Source: Ruminococcus sp. YE71 (GTDB lineage Bacteria; Bacillota; Clostridia; Oscillospirales; Ruminococcaceae). From it: 64,000 bases of DNA. A program made the translations under genes and the position numbers. A model generated the notes under the pieces. That model searched no databases. It was not told the origin of the DNA and saw only the letters and a program-made list of their open reading frames with translations. Below, piece by piece: positions 43,260 through 52,366 of this stretch. Location: assembly GCF_900119155.1 (NCBI RefSeq), contig NZ_FPIR01000020.1, forward strand, positions 17,513-81,512, given 5' to 3'. Numbering within the stretch: position 1 is the stretch's first letter; each line of letters starts with the position of its first letter.

Positions 43260-43425
43260 TCAGACCCAATATATCTCATAGCTTTCTGCCGTAGTTGACT
43301 TCGGCACATAACCGCTCTTGCCAAGCACATTCGCCTTATCAGCAGTATCTCACTGCTCATGTTGGTAATATCATCACGCTTCACCGATTCATAGGCGGGC
43401 AAAAGCAGCACCTCGTTATTTTCAT
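43260..43425 (-). pseudogene. frameshifted gene remnant downstream of the ASCH gene
   Basis: Minus strand reads GYENNEVLLLPAYESVKRDD then ITNMSSEILL in one frame and, after a frameshift near 43330, DKANVLGKSGYVPKSTTAES and YEIYWV-stop in another. It looks like the C-terminal end of a decayed protein of unknown family. No start is present. Confidence 0.45.
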
Positions 43426-43766
43426 AACCGTCCGATCTCTATTCCCACGACCCCATATTCCTGCTGACGTTCTCTGGAATAATATGCTTCCATATCCTTT
43501 GGCGCTGCGGTCTGAACAGTCTGCTCATTGTACCCGCATTTCAGCAGCGGCAATTTGTCATACAGCGCTTCAAACGAATCAAAAATGTGAAGCCCTACAA
43601 CCTTGACTTCAAGCGTTTCATCGTTGCTGTTGTTATTGGTAAAAATGATCGTATCGCCAATTTTGATCTTTCTGCGCTTTTCATCGTACAGACGCAGCTC
43701 GATGGTCTTTGTGCCGTTTCTGATGTTTTCAAACGGGGACGGGTTCAGGTTCATTTTGTGTGTCAT
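43422..43766 (-). CDS. ASCH-domain protein
   Basis: 114 residues, essentially one ASCH domain: NLNPSPFENIRNGTKTIELRLYDE (first part of the PUA-like fold), KIKIGDTIIFTNN and VVGIEIGRL. ASCH proteins bind RNA or modified nucleosides; some are cytidine amidohydrolases. Its ATG overlaps the stop of a 31-codon frame (ATGA), so the two are translationally coupled. Within a mobile element a regulatory or defence-linked role is possible but not shown. Confidence 0.8.
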   Translation of the reverse strand: MTHKMNLNPSPFENIRNGTKTIELRLYDEKRRKIKIGDTIIFTNNNSNDETLEVKVVGLHIFDSFEALYDKLPLLKCGYNEQTVQTAAPKDMEAYYSRERQQEYGVVGIEIGRL

Positions 43767-43858
43767 ATCAGTTTCTCCAGTTCCTCAAGCAGCCTGCGTT
43801 TCATATCGGCAAGCTGTTCCTTGCTCGGTCTGTTGTCATCGGAATACATATTCTCCAT
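43763..43858 (-). CDS. 31-residue ORF coupled to the ASCH gene
   Basis: Minus strand ATG 43858 gives MENMYSDDNRPSKEQLADMK and RRLLEELEKLI, a charged helical peptide ending in a 4-nt ATGA overlap with the ASCH start. The same frame stays open upstream (GNNGRGPVWWYP) to near the promoter, so it may be the tail of a truncated longer protein. Weak ribosome site. Confidence 0.5.
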   Translation of the reverse strand: MENMYSDDNRPSKEQLADMKRRLLEELEKLI

Positions 43859-43923
43859 AGGATACCACCAGACAGGACCTCTGCCATTGTTGCCATAGTT
43901 CTCAATATCTCCGCTTACAATTA

Positions 43924-43952
43924 TTATAGCACACCGCGAACGTCAAATCAAT
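43924..43952 (-). promoter_or_regulatory. promoter of the small ORF-ASCH pair
   Basis: Minus strand TTGATT (43952-43947), 17 nt, TATAAT (43929-43924). Confidence 0.65.
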
Positions 43953-43967
43953 AGATAGAGAAAAATG

Positions 43968-44460
43968 TCCTGCAAGATAAAAAATAAATGTCCGGCGATT
44001 TTATACCTTTTCTGAAAATCGGCACATATAAATAATGTAAAGCGATATTTCCCCGAACAAACCACAAGCGCTCGGGGCACTCTCTATTTCCATAAATCCG
44101 TCTTACAGTGCATACAAGCCGCAAAAAGCCCGCAAAACTGTCGTTTTAGCAGTAATGCGCCCTGGGAAACTGTTCTTACAAAGTGCTTACAAATGCCGCC
44201 TTGTAATGCGTGTAAAAAATGTCCTGCGGGACGAAAATTAAATGTTCAGACTTTTTATGCCTTTTCTCACAAACTGCACATATAGATAATGGAAAGCAAA
44301 TTTGCCTCGAACACAGCAACGTGTTCGGGGCATTTTTTCGCAGAACTGTTCCTGCAAGGTGCTTTCATCTGCCGTGTAATGCGATTTGTAGGTCGCAGTA
44401 ATGCGGATGTAATGCGGACGAAAGTGTTCCAAATGCCCGAAAACACTTGCTTTTCTGCGT
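43968..44460. repeat. diverged tandem duplication with GTAATGCG motifs, possible origin
   Basis: Two about 245-bp copies, beginning ATGTCCTGC (near 43969 and 44219), share the order ATGTCCTGC, TAAATGT, CCTTTTCT, CACATATA, ATAATG and a G/C hairpin. Copy 2's hairpin CCTCGAACAC / GTGTTCGGGG is followed by six T, copy 1's CCCCGA/TCGGGG by none. GTAATGCG occurs at 44152, 44203, 44376, 44398 and 44409. No credible gene; lies just before the DUF927-like gene. Confidence 0.65.
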
Positions 44461-44505
44461 TTTGTAATACTGTAATACGAAAAGAAAAATAAGGAGGTCG
44501 ATCTA

Positions 44506-45519
44506 TTGAACGAACAAAATTCACGCTACAATGACACGATTTACAACGAACCGTACATTGTCAAGGACGGCTGTCTCTACGAGCAGGTCACGATCAAAGA
44601 CCAGCTCGTAGATGTCAAGTTCGCAGACTTTGTGCCGGTGCTGAAAGCAGAGATCACGCACGATGATGGCATTGAACAGCGCAAACTGTTCCTCATCGCT
44701 GCGACGTACAAAACAGGACTGGCGCTGCCGGAGCAGACTGTTTCTGCTGACGAGATGCAGTCGATGAAGTGGCTGCTGCAACGCTGGGAGCAATACGGCG
44801 CCGTCGCCCCGAAGCAAAATGTCCTCGCAAAAGTCTGCCACGCGATCATGCAGACCAAGCAGCCGGTGCGTAACGAAACGGTCTTCTCGCAGACCGGCTG
44901 GCGCAAGATCGACGGCGAGTGGGTGTTCCTGATGCCGCGCCCCGACAATGACCTCACGGTCGAACTGCAAGGCAAGCTGAGAAGTTACAACTTCACAAAT
45001 CCATGCAGCACTGATGGCTTCCTTCACGACTATGAGCAGCTCACCGCGCAAGAAGTCAGCGGACATACAAAAGTGTTTGATAGCGTTCTACTGCAAAGTT
45101 GTTCACTCAACGCGGAGATCATCGTCAACGAGAATCCGACCACGCGTTTCTGTGAGAAGCTGCGGAGTCTCCTCGACAGTGGTCGATGCTATGTCGAAAC
45201 TCGCGGTCTCGAAGCGCAGCCGCGACTGAAGAACTGCATCGGCTTGCAGGACAGCGATCACTACTATCTGTTCGCCGACGCAGCGCATTCAGAGGTGCGA
45301 AAGCTCTGCACCGAGCAGGGTGAGCACTTAACGATAAGCAAAAATGAGCTGCTCCGTCAGCTGCGCAGCGAGGGTCTGCTGCTGTCCCGAACTAGTCGCA
45401 ACACTATTTCGATACGCGACAACTCCAACACGGTCGTGAACGTGGCGATGCTCGACAAGCGACAGATAGAACAGCGATTGTCGGGCGATTTGTACCCTCC
45501 GAGCGATGAGGTCGGGTAA
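44506..45519 (+). CDS. DUF927-like helicase-associated protein, probably internally deleted
   Basis: 337 residues from TTG 44506, fixed by AAGGAGG 8 nt upstream. The first about 185 residues (KAEITHDDGIEQRKLFLIAA, LLQRWEQYGAVAPKQNVLAK, VFSQTGWRKIDGEWVFLMP) resemble the N-terminal DUF927 part of mobile-element primase-helicases. At about residue 187 the sequence jumps to what looks like the C-terminal end of such a protein (NPTTRFCEKLRSLLDSGRCY, ISKNELLRQLRSEGLLLSRT). The ATPase core expected between them (Walker A GxxxGKS) is absent, so a large in-frame deletion is likely and helicase activity is not expected. Confidence 0.6.
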   Translation: MNEQNSRYNDTIYNEPYIVKDGCLYEQVTIKDQLVDVKFADFVPVLKAEITHDDGIEQRKLFLIAATYKTGLALPEQTVSADEMQSMKWLLQRWEQYGAVAPKQNVLAKVCHAIMQTKQPVRNETVFSQTGWRKIDGEWVFLMPRPDNDLTVELQGKLRSYNFTNPCSTDGFLHDYEQLTAQEVSGHTKVFDSVLLQSCSLNAEIIVNENPTTRFCEKLRSLLDSGRCYVETRGLEAQPRLKNCIGLQDSDHYYLFADAAHSEVRKLCTEQGEHLTISKNELLRQLRSEGLLLSRTSRNTISIRDNSNTVVNVAMLDKRQIEQRLSGDLYPPSDEVG

Positions 45520-45880
45520 ACAGCCGAGCGCCGACGATAAACGCCACACAAGCGATCTGTCGGCGTTTGTGGGCGCGGTACGGCGAATGAAAAAATGAAC
45601 GGAGATGAGCAAAAATGATTCAATAAACGGCAGTCGGCATAATGCACAAACCACCCGGCTCAATGGCAGTGAAATCGCTAATTAGTAGAGTTGCAGGTTA
45701 AAGCAGCGTGAACGCTGCACTCACAGCGGACGGCAAAGCCGACCGCAATTCGAGGGTTTTGTGCAGTATTTCAAGGGGTTGTGGGTTTGGAATGTGTTAC
45801 CGCAGGAGGGTAATGCAACAGACTACCGACCGAATTATCAGCGAAAAAGAAAAGTCGGACAGTATTAAGGAGGGATTTCG
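45520..45880. other. intergenic region with short hairpins
   Basis: Holds GCAGCGT-GA-ACGCTGC (near 45702) and GCGG-A-CGGC-AAA-GCCG-A-CCGC (near 45726) hairpins. A 40-codon frame from ATG 45813 with GGAGGG upstream overlaps the next gene and was not called. Confidence 0.5.
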
Positions 45881-46287
45881 ATGGCAAACAAGGAAAAGCA
45901 GGCGGTATGGCTCTATCCCGACACCAAAGAGCTGATGACCACCCACATGGCGGCGGCGAATGCAAAATCGCAGAGCGACTTCATCGAGAAGGCTATAAAG
46001 TTCTACGCAGGCTATCTCGATTGCCGCTCGGACAACATGATGGAATATCTCGGCGCAACTGTGGCGGCTGTCATGGACGGAATCGTCAAGGGCAGCGAAC
46101 AGCGCATCAGCAGGGCGTTGTTCAAGCTGGCGGTCGAGTCGGCGATGCAGTCGCATATCATCGCGGCACTCAACGATGTCGATGAGAAGACAATCGACGA
46201 CCTGCGCGGATGTGCATCAACGACGTGCGCAAGACCAACGGCATCATCGATTTCAAAAGCGCCTACAGATATCAGAGGGAGGACTGA
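45881..46287 (+). pseudogene. frameshifted RHH/plasmid-type small protein
   Basis: ATG 45881 after AAGGAGG. MANKEKQAVWLYPDTKELMT through NDVDEKTIDDLRG is in frame, then one base is missing near 46209: the correct continuation in another frame is MCINDVRKTNGIIDFKSAYR and YQRED-stop at 46287. It is a paralogue of the next gene (same length and pattern VxLYPDTKELM...SxSDFIEKAIKFY), a family seen beside recombinases in mobile elements. The N-terminus looks like a ribbon-helix-helix accessory DNA-binding protein. Either decayed or a sequencing error. Confidence 0.7.
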
Positions 46288-46289
46288 AC

Positions 46290-46712
46290 ATGGAGAAGAT
46301 AAGAACCGGAATTTATGCGTCAGGCGAAGTGCTTGCGGAGTGCGATGACTACTGTGCCAAGCATGAAATAAGCCGCTCGGAACTGATAGAGCAGTCATTG
46401 AAATTGTTTCTTGCAACAAGAGTGATTGCTGACAAGTGTGATGTGCTTGTACCAGAACTCGCGGAGTGCATCGCTCACGCCAGCGATGACGGGATAACAA
46501 AAATCTCGAAAGGTTTGTTCCGATACGCAGTCGAAGTCGAGATGCTGATAGCAATCCTCGCGGACACATTCGATGTCAGCAAGAACGAGCTGAAGGAAAT
46601 CCGCAGAGAAGCGGTCAACAATGTTCGCAGGACAAGAGGAAAAATCAATCTCGATGACCTCATCACTCGCAACTTAGCAGAGGGGATAACAGACGAGGAC
46701 TCCTATGAATAG
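46290..46712 (+). CDS. ribbon-helix-helix-like accessory protein
   Basis: 140 residues from ATG 46290 (GGGAGGAC upstream). N-terminal RTGIYASGEVLAECDDYCAK, HEISRSELIEQSLKLFL is a short beta strand plus two helices, as in CopG/MobC-type DNA-binding proteins. The rest is helical with charged tail. It is homologous to the frameshifted gene just before it, 2 nt away. Likely a DNA-binding accessory factor for the element; partner unknown. Confidence 0.65.
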   Translation: MEKIRTGIYASGEVLAECDDYCAKHEISRSELIEQSLKLFLATRVIADKCDVLVPELAECIAHASDDGITKISKGLFRYAVEVEMLIAILADTFDVSKNELKEIRREAVNNVRRTRGKINLDDLITRNLAEGITDEDSYE

Positions 46713-46723
46713 AGTACGCTCAT

Positions 46724-46932
46724 ACCGAAACGGTATTGAGTTTAAGTACCGTTTCAGTAGCCGAAAGATGCAACTTCAAATCGAGACTGCACCTGCTGTC
46801 GTGAAACACTATGACAGATAACTCAGGGACAGAACGCTACCGAGTTCCCAAAATGGGAATTCGGTACTATCCCGTCATCGAAAGGGGCGAACAAACCGTT
46901 CAGTCCCGATGGGGTACAGTTATCGTACCCCA
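46724..46932. other. three consecutive inverted repeats, candidate oriT/control region
   Basis: ACCGAAACGGTA / TACCGTTTCAGT (46724-46758), TACCGAGTTCCCA / TGGGAATTCGGTA with AAA loop (46838-46866) and TGGGGTAC / GTACCCCA (46910-46932). All three lie in a 335-bp noncoding stretch between the accessory genes and the recombinase. Confidence 0.65.
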
Positions 46933-47047
46933 CAGGTGTTTCCATAACGGCAACTGCTGGTGAGATATATAAACGAAAGGACAGATAATAAATGAACAAC
47001 TCAAATCACATCCGCACAACAACCGCAACCCAAAGGAGCGTGATCCA

Positions 47048-47230
47048 ATGCCGAGAAAGGCAGAAACACCGAACATCAATTCAGCAACTTTCAGATACAA
47101 CGGAGACAAAAAGTCCTTCGATATTTTCATGGAGGGTCTGATACGAAGCTATCTCGAGCAGGGTAGTGTGCCCAAATCAGCGGCAGAGGCTTCTGTCGAA
47201 AAGGTAGAACTTTCTGAAAATTCCGCGTGA
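47048..47230 (+). CDS. 60-residue protein preceding the recombinase
   Basis: ATG 47048 after AAAGGAG. MPRKAETPNINSATFRYNGD, KKSFDIFMEGLIRSYLEQG, then an acidic tail. Similar short proteins with a TFRYNGDKKSFDxFM-like segment sit before serine recombinases in Firmicutes elements as I recall; role not established, possibly a recombination directionality factor. The overlapping frame at 46992 was not chosen. Confidence 0.6.
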   Translation: MPRKAETPNINSATFRYNGDKKSFDIFMEGLIRSYLEQGSVPKSAAEASVEKVELSENSA

Positions 47231-47318
47231 AAGCTGGATATGTGATAACGTTCGTGGTATGGTGTAGTTGCGCCGGGGCGACCTGCGCATCACACCAAGT
47301 TTCAGAAAGGGGAATCAC

Positions 47319-48896
47319 ATGAAAAGAGCATGGCTATATTTCAGGCTGTCGCGTGACGAGGATCAGGAGATGAACAGCCTGCAAAACCAGAAGCAGATCA
47401 TCGTTGACTATGCGGAGAAAAACGGCTACGAGATCGTCGGCGAGAGCTTCGATGACAATGTCACCGGTATGACCTTCGAGCGTGATGGCATCATCAAGAT
47501 CGAGGAGGCTGTTGACAGCGGACTCATCGACACGGTACTTGTCAAGGACATGAGTAGATTGGGACGTCATAGAACTCAGACCGCGCTGTTCCTCGACTAT
47601 CTCACCGAGAACAAGGTCAACATGATCTCGGTCACCGAGGGCATCGACAGCTCCAACGAAAACGACGACCTCATCATCGGCTTCAAGCAGATCGTCAACG
47701 ATCTGTACTGCAAGGACATCAGCCGCAAGGTCAGCGCCGGAGTTCGTCAGAAACAGAAGGACAAAGGCTTGATCGAGACCCTGCCGATGGGTTACTACAA
47801 GGATAAAAACACCAACAAAATCTGCATCGACAGCGAAGCCGCAGAAATAATCCGCGAGGTCTATGCGCTGTATATCGAAGGCTACGGCATGACGACGATA
47901 GCAAAAACGCTGAACGAGCGCGGCGTCAAATCGCCCGAGTATTATATGCGCCGCCGTCTTGCCGACTGGAAACCCGATATCAGCAAGAAATACCTGTGGG
48001 TTCAGACGGCGGTCAAGCGTATCCTCACAAACGAACTGTACATCGGAGTGATGGTCAACCACAAGACTGTCTCCAACAAAATTCGCAAGACCAAAACTTT
48101 CATACCATCCGAAGAACAGTTCCGCCACCCAAACTTCTGTGAACCGATAATCGAGGAAAGCGTCTGGAACACCGTGCAGTTCCTGATGACGCAGAGGGCT
48201 GATACAAGACCGCGGGCATCGGGCGGCAGAAAAATACACCGCTACTGCGGTCTGATAAAATGCGCCGAATGCGGGGCGAGCCTTATCGCTCAGACCCGCA
48301 GATGGAACGGCTCGGAGTACGTCGAGTACAGCTGCAACAGCAACCACCGCTACGGCAAAAGCTACTGCACACCGCACCGGGTCCGCGAAAGTCAGCTCGA
48401 CGAGCTTATCGTTGACGAAGTCCGGAGACTGCAAGAAAATATCCTTGCCGAAGCGGAAAAGTACGACAGCATCGTCCGCGAGTGGAACAAGAATAAGCCG
48501 AAATACGAGCGGCAGATTGCACAGCATGAGTCTAAGATCAACGGTCTGAACCGCGAGATCGAGGGTTTGATAATCGACCGCATGAACGACCGCGCCCACA
48601 GCGATCTCTATAACAAGATGATTGCGGACAGAGAGAAGCAGATTGCCGATCTCCGGCAGAAGATCGACGAGTGCCGCGAGTTCGACCGTGTGAGCAAGGA
48701 ACGCCGAAAAAGCCTCACCAAGACCTCGGAGGTCATCGAGGAAATACTGGAGGAGGGGAATATCAGCGACGCACACCTGCGAATGCTGGTTCGGCAGGTG
48801 ACCATCCACCAGAACGGGGACAAGTCCCTTGACATCAACTTCGAGATGAACGGTAACTGGAACGGCTCGGTGGCGGTGTACGTCAAGCCCGAGTAA
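47319..48896 (+). CDS. large serine recombinase (integrase) of the 40.1-52.9 kb element
   Basis: 525 residues. The resolvase catalytic domain spans 1-150, with the nucleophile in YFRLSRDED (Ser10) and arginines in VKDMSRLGRHR. The recombinase domain spans about 160-290 (EAAEIIREVYALYIEGYGM), the zinc ribbon about 310-365 (CGLIKCAECGASL, CNSNHRYGKSYC), then a coiled coil about 375-480. AAGGGG 6 nt before ATG 47319 sets the start. The reconstructed attP with a 2-bp core fits this enzyme class. It lies mid-element rather than at one end, unlike many phage integrases. Confidence 0.9.
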   Translation: MKRAWLYFRLSRDEDQEMNSLQNQKQIIVDYAEKNGYEIVGESFDDNVTGMTFERDGIIKIEEAVDSGLIDTVLVKDMSRLGRHRTQTALFLDYLTENKVNMISVTEGIDSSNENDDLIIGFKQIVNDLYCKDISRKVSAGVRQKQKDKGLIETLPMGYYKDKNTNKICIDSEAAEIIREVYALYIEGYGMTTIAKTLNERGVKSPEYYMRRRLADWKPDISKKYLWVQTAVKRILTNELYIGVMVNHKTVSNKIRKTKTFIPSEEQFRHPNFCEPIIEESVWNTVQFLMTQRADTRPRASGGRKIHRYCGLIKCAECGASLIAQTRRWNGSEYVEYSCNSNHRYGKSYCTPHRVRESQLDELIVDEVRRLQENILAEAEKYDSIVREWNKNKPKYERQIAQHESKINGLNREIEGLIIDRMNDRAHSDLYNKMIADREKQIADLRQKIDECREFDRVSKERRKSLTKTSEVIEEILEEGNISDAHLRMLVRQVTIHQNGDKSLDINFEMNGNWNGSVAVYVKPE

Positions 48897-48962
48897 CCGC
48901 AAAAAAGCCACAGACAGAAGATGAATGCTCATAAATACATTTTGTGATTTGAAAATATGGTT

Positions 48963-48983
48963 GCGTAACCTTATCGGTTACGC
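48963..48983 (+). terminator. hairpin after the recombinase gene
   Basis: GCGTAACC-TTATC-GGTTACGC perfect stem, followed by TGCCTTTCTCTT; the T tract is interrupted. Confidence 0.6.
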
Positions 48984-49067
48984 TGCCTTTCTCTTCACAA
49001 AAATGATTAAGCTCTTGTACGGGCTGGAAGAGTGCTTGTTCATGAATCGTCTAATTTAGTAATAGTG

Positions 49068-49096
49068 TTGCTTTTTCATCATGACTATGCTATAAT
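49068..49096 (+). promoter_or_regulatory. promoter of mcrBC
   Basis: TTGCTT (49068-49073), 17 nt, TATAAT (49091-49096). Confidence 0.75.
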
Positions 49097-49155
49097 GATA
49101 AGAGAAACTATCTATTATTGACAAATGCAATTCATTTTGAGGAGGATAGAATATC

Positions 49156-51315
49156 GTGGATAATCAATACACATGGATACCATTTTATATGGAACTGGCG
49201 GATAAGTTGAAAAACTATTCGGATAACCGTTCGGAGCTGATTCAGATGATTACTGATGTATATGATAAAATAGGCATTCCTTTGCCCACGCTTGAAAAGG
49301 ATGGAATGCATCCGGTTGATCTTGATCCTTTTACAGTGTTCGGGCTTTTCAATAAAAAAATCAAGGAAAAGACGAGAATCGCAATTTGCACTGCATTGGC
49401 AGAGCAATTACATATCACTGCTGGTATTCCTAATGATTTTAACGGGATTCCTATCCTGAATAATTTGAGTTCTACCTTTTACTGTTTTGTTGGTGAACGA
49501 GGCGAACAGGATATTGATAACCTCTGGAAGATTTTCATTGCTGCTTTGAACTATGCTGACGAACAGTCAGAATCAAATCTATCTGAATTTTGTAAGTACT
49601 ACGATATTGTAAAAAAGCAGAAAGGCATACGCCGTAATTTATCAATAGGGCTTTTCTGGATCCGTCCGTATCATTATTTGAATCTGGACTCGTGCAATAC
49701 TGATTTTCTCAAAAACAGCAATTCAATCCCAGACAATGTAAGAAAAATGGTTTCTGCATATAAGGGAGGATTGCCTTCAGCGGATGCATATTTGCAGTTA
49801 TGTGCAGTATGCAAAGAAGCCTTTCAGACTGCCGGACTTATATATACCAGCTTTCCCTCTATGTCTTATTATGCATGGTCGCAAAGCAACAATAGCACCA
49901 CATCTTATAATTATGATGCTGAATCAGATTTGAATAATGATAATAATTCTGATGCACCTGTCATCTGGAAAATAAGCCATGGTACAAACAGTACCGGTGT
50001 TCCGGAAGAATTAAGAGAAACGCTCGAAAAAAGAAAAGTAGTTACAGTGCATCGTTACACAAAAGCCCTGGCTACATCTAATATTTCACAGGGCGAAAGT
50101 TTTATGACACAGATCAAAAGCGGTGACTATTTCTATCTGTGTTATGGCGCTGAGATAGTATTATTTGGACAATTCTTGAATGATTTACCAAAGCCAAATC
50201 CCGAAATGTCAGAACAGTACAATGCTGAAAACTGGTATGAAAGAGAATATAAGTTGATAGCAGAATCAAAGGATAGGAACAAATATAACGGTGTAAAAAA
50301 ATGGTGGACTTCAAATTACAACTCAACTTGTGTGAAAGTTACTGAAAATGCACTTTTTGAAGAACTGATCTTAGAGCCTTATTTTGGATTGAAACTATCT
50401 GATTTGAAAACCGGCGAATATCATGAACTATATACAAAAGAGGAATTCTTAAATGACGTATTCATCACCGAATCCGAATACGACAAGCTTCGTTCTCTCG
50501 TCCTCAGAAAGAAAAATATCATCTTGCAGGGTGCGCCCGGTGTCGGAAAGACTTTCTCTGCAAAACGTCTGGCGTATTCTGTTATTGGCGAGAAGAACGA
50601 AAGCCGTATCTGTATGGTGCAGTTCCACCAGAACTATTCCTATGAGGATTTCATCATGGGATACCGCCCGAATGACAGCGGCGGATTTGAACTGCAAAGT
50701 GGTGTGTTTTATAACTTCTGCATCAGATGCCAAGAAAACCCCAACAAACCGTATTTCTTTATCATTGACGAGATCAATCGAGGTAACCTCAGCAAGATAT
50801 TCGGTGAACTGCTTATGCTGATCGAGACTGACAAGCGCGGAGAAAGGCACAAGCTAAATCTGGTCTATGGCGGAACGGCTTTCTATATCCCCGAAAATCT
50901 GCATATCATCGGCATGATGAACACCGCCGACCGCAGTCTTGCCATGATAGATTACGCTCTCCGCAGACGTTTTAGCTTCTATACGATGCAGCCTGCTTTT
51001 GAAAATGAGGACAAGAACGGCTTTGGTAATTATACATTGGATATTTCTTGTAAGATGTATCATACTGTTATCGCTAAAATCAGAGAGCTGAATAGTGTCA
51101 TTCGTAAGGATACTACTCTCGGCAAAGGCTTTGAGATCGGTCACAGCTATTTTGCTCCCGAAAACATCTCTGTTATTGATGATGAGTGGGTGCGTAATGT
51201 GGTCGAATATGAGATCATTCCGCTTATTGAAGAATACTGGTTCGATAACGATAAAAAGCTCGATGAATGGACAAAGGCTCTGTATCAGGTATTAGGTGAG
51301 GAATATGACGGTTGA
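49156..51315 (+). CDS. mcrB: McrB-type GTPase of a type IV restriction system
   Basis: 719 residues from GTG 49156 (GGAGG upstream). The N-terminal about 430 residues hold the target-recognition part (an EVE/PUA-like IKSGDYFYLCYGAEIVLFGQF segment near 320), then an AAA+ domain: Walker A LQGAPGVGKTFSAKRLAY, MVQFHQNYSYEDFIMGYRP, Walker B PYFFIIDEINRGNLSKIFGE, the McrB GTP motif MNTADRS and sensor arginines ALRRRFSF. It binds modified DNA and powers translocation with McrC. It overlaps mcrC by 11 nt. Lower GC than the recombinase. Which base modification is read cannot be told. Confidence 0.92.
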   Translation: MDNQYTWIPFYMELADKLKNYSDNRSELIQMITDVYDKIGIPLPTLEKDGMHPVDLDPFTVFGLFNKKIKEKTRIAICTALAEQLHITAGIPNDFNGIPILNNLSSTFYCFVGERGEQDIDNLWKIFIAALNYADEQSESNLSEFCKYYDIVKKQKGIRRNLSIGLFWIRPYHYLNLDSCNTDFLKNSNSIPDNVRKMVSAYKGGLPSADAYLQLCAVCKEAFQTAGLIYTSFPSMSYYAWSQSNNSTTSYNYDAESDLNNDNNSDAPVIWKISHGTNSTGVPEELRETLEKRKVVTVHRYTKALATSNISQGESFMTQIKSGDYFYLCYGAEIVLFGQFLNDLPKPNPEMSEQYNAENWYEREYKLIAESKDRNKYNGVKKWWTSNYNSTCVKVTENALFEELILEPYFGLKLSDLKTGEYHELYTKEEFLNDVFITESEYDKLRSLVLRKKNIILQGAPGVGKTFSAKRLAYSVIGEKNESRICMVQFHQNYSYEDFIMGYRPNDSGGFELQSGVFYNFCIRCQENPNKPYFFIIDEINRGNLSKIFGELLMLIETDKRGERHKLNLVYGGTAFYIPENLHIIGMMNTADRSLAMIDYALRRRFSFYTMQPAFENEDKNGFGNYTLDISCKMYHTVIAKIRELNSVIRKDTTLGKGFEIGHSYFAPENISVIDDEWVRNVVEYEIIPLIEEYWFDNDKKLDEWTKALYQVLGEEYDG

Positions 51316-52366
51316 TAAGGGCATTTTTATCCAGAACATCTACTATATGCTGTCCTATGCTTTTCAAATTTTGAAGCAGGAGGACTACCGTAATGTCGCT
51401 GGGGAAAAGTTCGACAAGATACATGACCTCTTTGCGGCGATATTGGAAAAAGGCGTTTCTCGTCAGTTGAAACAGGGCTTATATCGTGAATATGTCCCGA
51501 TGCAGGAAAAACTTTCTGTTATGCGTGGAAAGCTGAACATGAACAGCACGATACAGCTGAAGGTTCAGCAAAAGCAGAAACTATCCTGCGAATTTGATGA
51601 GTTCTCCGAGGACAACCTCTATAATCAGATACTGAAAGTCACGATACACAGGCTTATCCGAGCAGAGGACGTTGCACCGGAACGGAAGCAGGCACTCAAA
51701 AAGCTGATTGTATTCTTTGGAAATGTCCAACTGATACAGACCGATCATATCGCATGGAACAGGCTCATCTATCAGCGAAATAACCGCAACTATGAGCTGC
51801 TGCTCAATATCTGCTATCTTGTGCTGAAACATCTATTGCAGACCACTGATGATGGACAGTATAAACTTATTGAGTTTTCGGATGAGCAAATGAATCTGCT
51901 TTTTCAGCGTTTTGTTTTTGAATATTTTAATCAGGAGCATAAAGAACTATCGGTTTCAGCACCAACTATGAAGTGGAGTGAGGAATCTGAAGATAAGAAT
52001 TCATTGATCAGTTTTCTTCCGATAATGAAAACCGATATCGTGTTGAAAGATAAGCATAGTGATAAAACATTGATAATCGACACTAAGTATTACAAAAAGA
52101 TATTTAATGAAAACTTCGGAAAACAGACTATTAATCCAGCACACCTCTATCAGATATTCGCCTATGTAAAGAACATGGATAAAGAAAATACCGGCAATGT
52201 GTCGGGGCTTCTGCTTTATGCCAAGACCGAGGACGAGATGTTTCCGGAGGGCGAGCCATTTGTGATCGGTGGGAATAGTATCGGGGCGAGGACGCTGGAT
52301 CTGAATGTTTCTTTTGATAAATTGAGGATACAACTTGACAACATAGCGGAAGAATGCTTTAAATAA
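51305..52366 (+). CDS. mcrC: McrC-type nuclease of a type IV restriction system
   Basis: 353 residues from ATG 51305. McrC features: N-terminal KGIFIQNIYYMLSYAFQIL, a helical middle, and the PD-(D/E)xK catalytic site TDIVLKDKHSDKTLIIDTKYY near residues 245-265 (D...DTKYYK). With McrB it cleaves foreign DNA carrying modified bases. Overlap with mcrB means coupled translation. Cargo of the mobile element, last gene before its right end. Confidence 0.9.
   Translation: MTVDKGIFIQNIYYMLSYAFQILKQEDYRNVAGEKFDKIHDLFAAILEKGVSRQLKQGLYREYVPMQEKLSVMRGKLNMNSTIQLKVQQKQKLSCEFDEFSEDNLYNQILKVTIHRLIRAEDVAPERKQALKKLIVFFGNVQLIQTDHIAWNRLIYQRNNRNYELLLNICYLVLKHLLQTTDDGQYKLIEFSDEQMNLLFQRFVFEYFNQEHKELSVSAPTMKWSEESEDKNSLISFLPIMKTDIVLKDKHSDKTLIIDTKYYKKIFNENFGKQTINPAHLYQIFAYVKNMDKENTGNVSGLLLYAKTEDEMFPEGEPFVIGGNSIGARTLDLNVSFDKLRIQLDNIAEECFK

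Noticed and set aside
44289..44492. 67-residue plus-strand frame in the duplicated repeat region
   Set aside because: The equivalent position in the other copy has a stop after one codon and the frame crosses a terminator hairpin.
45813..45935. 40-codon frame with GGAGGG upstream
   Set aside because: Overlaps the start of the next gene and shows no family resemblance; a leader peptide is not excluded.
46992..47138. 48-codon frame with a weak AAAGGA upstream
   Set aside because: It overlaps the better supported 47048 gene, with composition typical of an out-of-frame reading.
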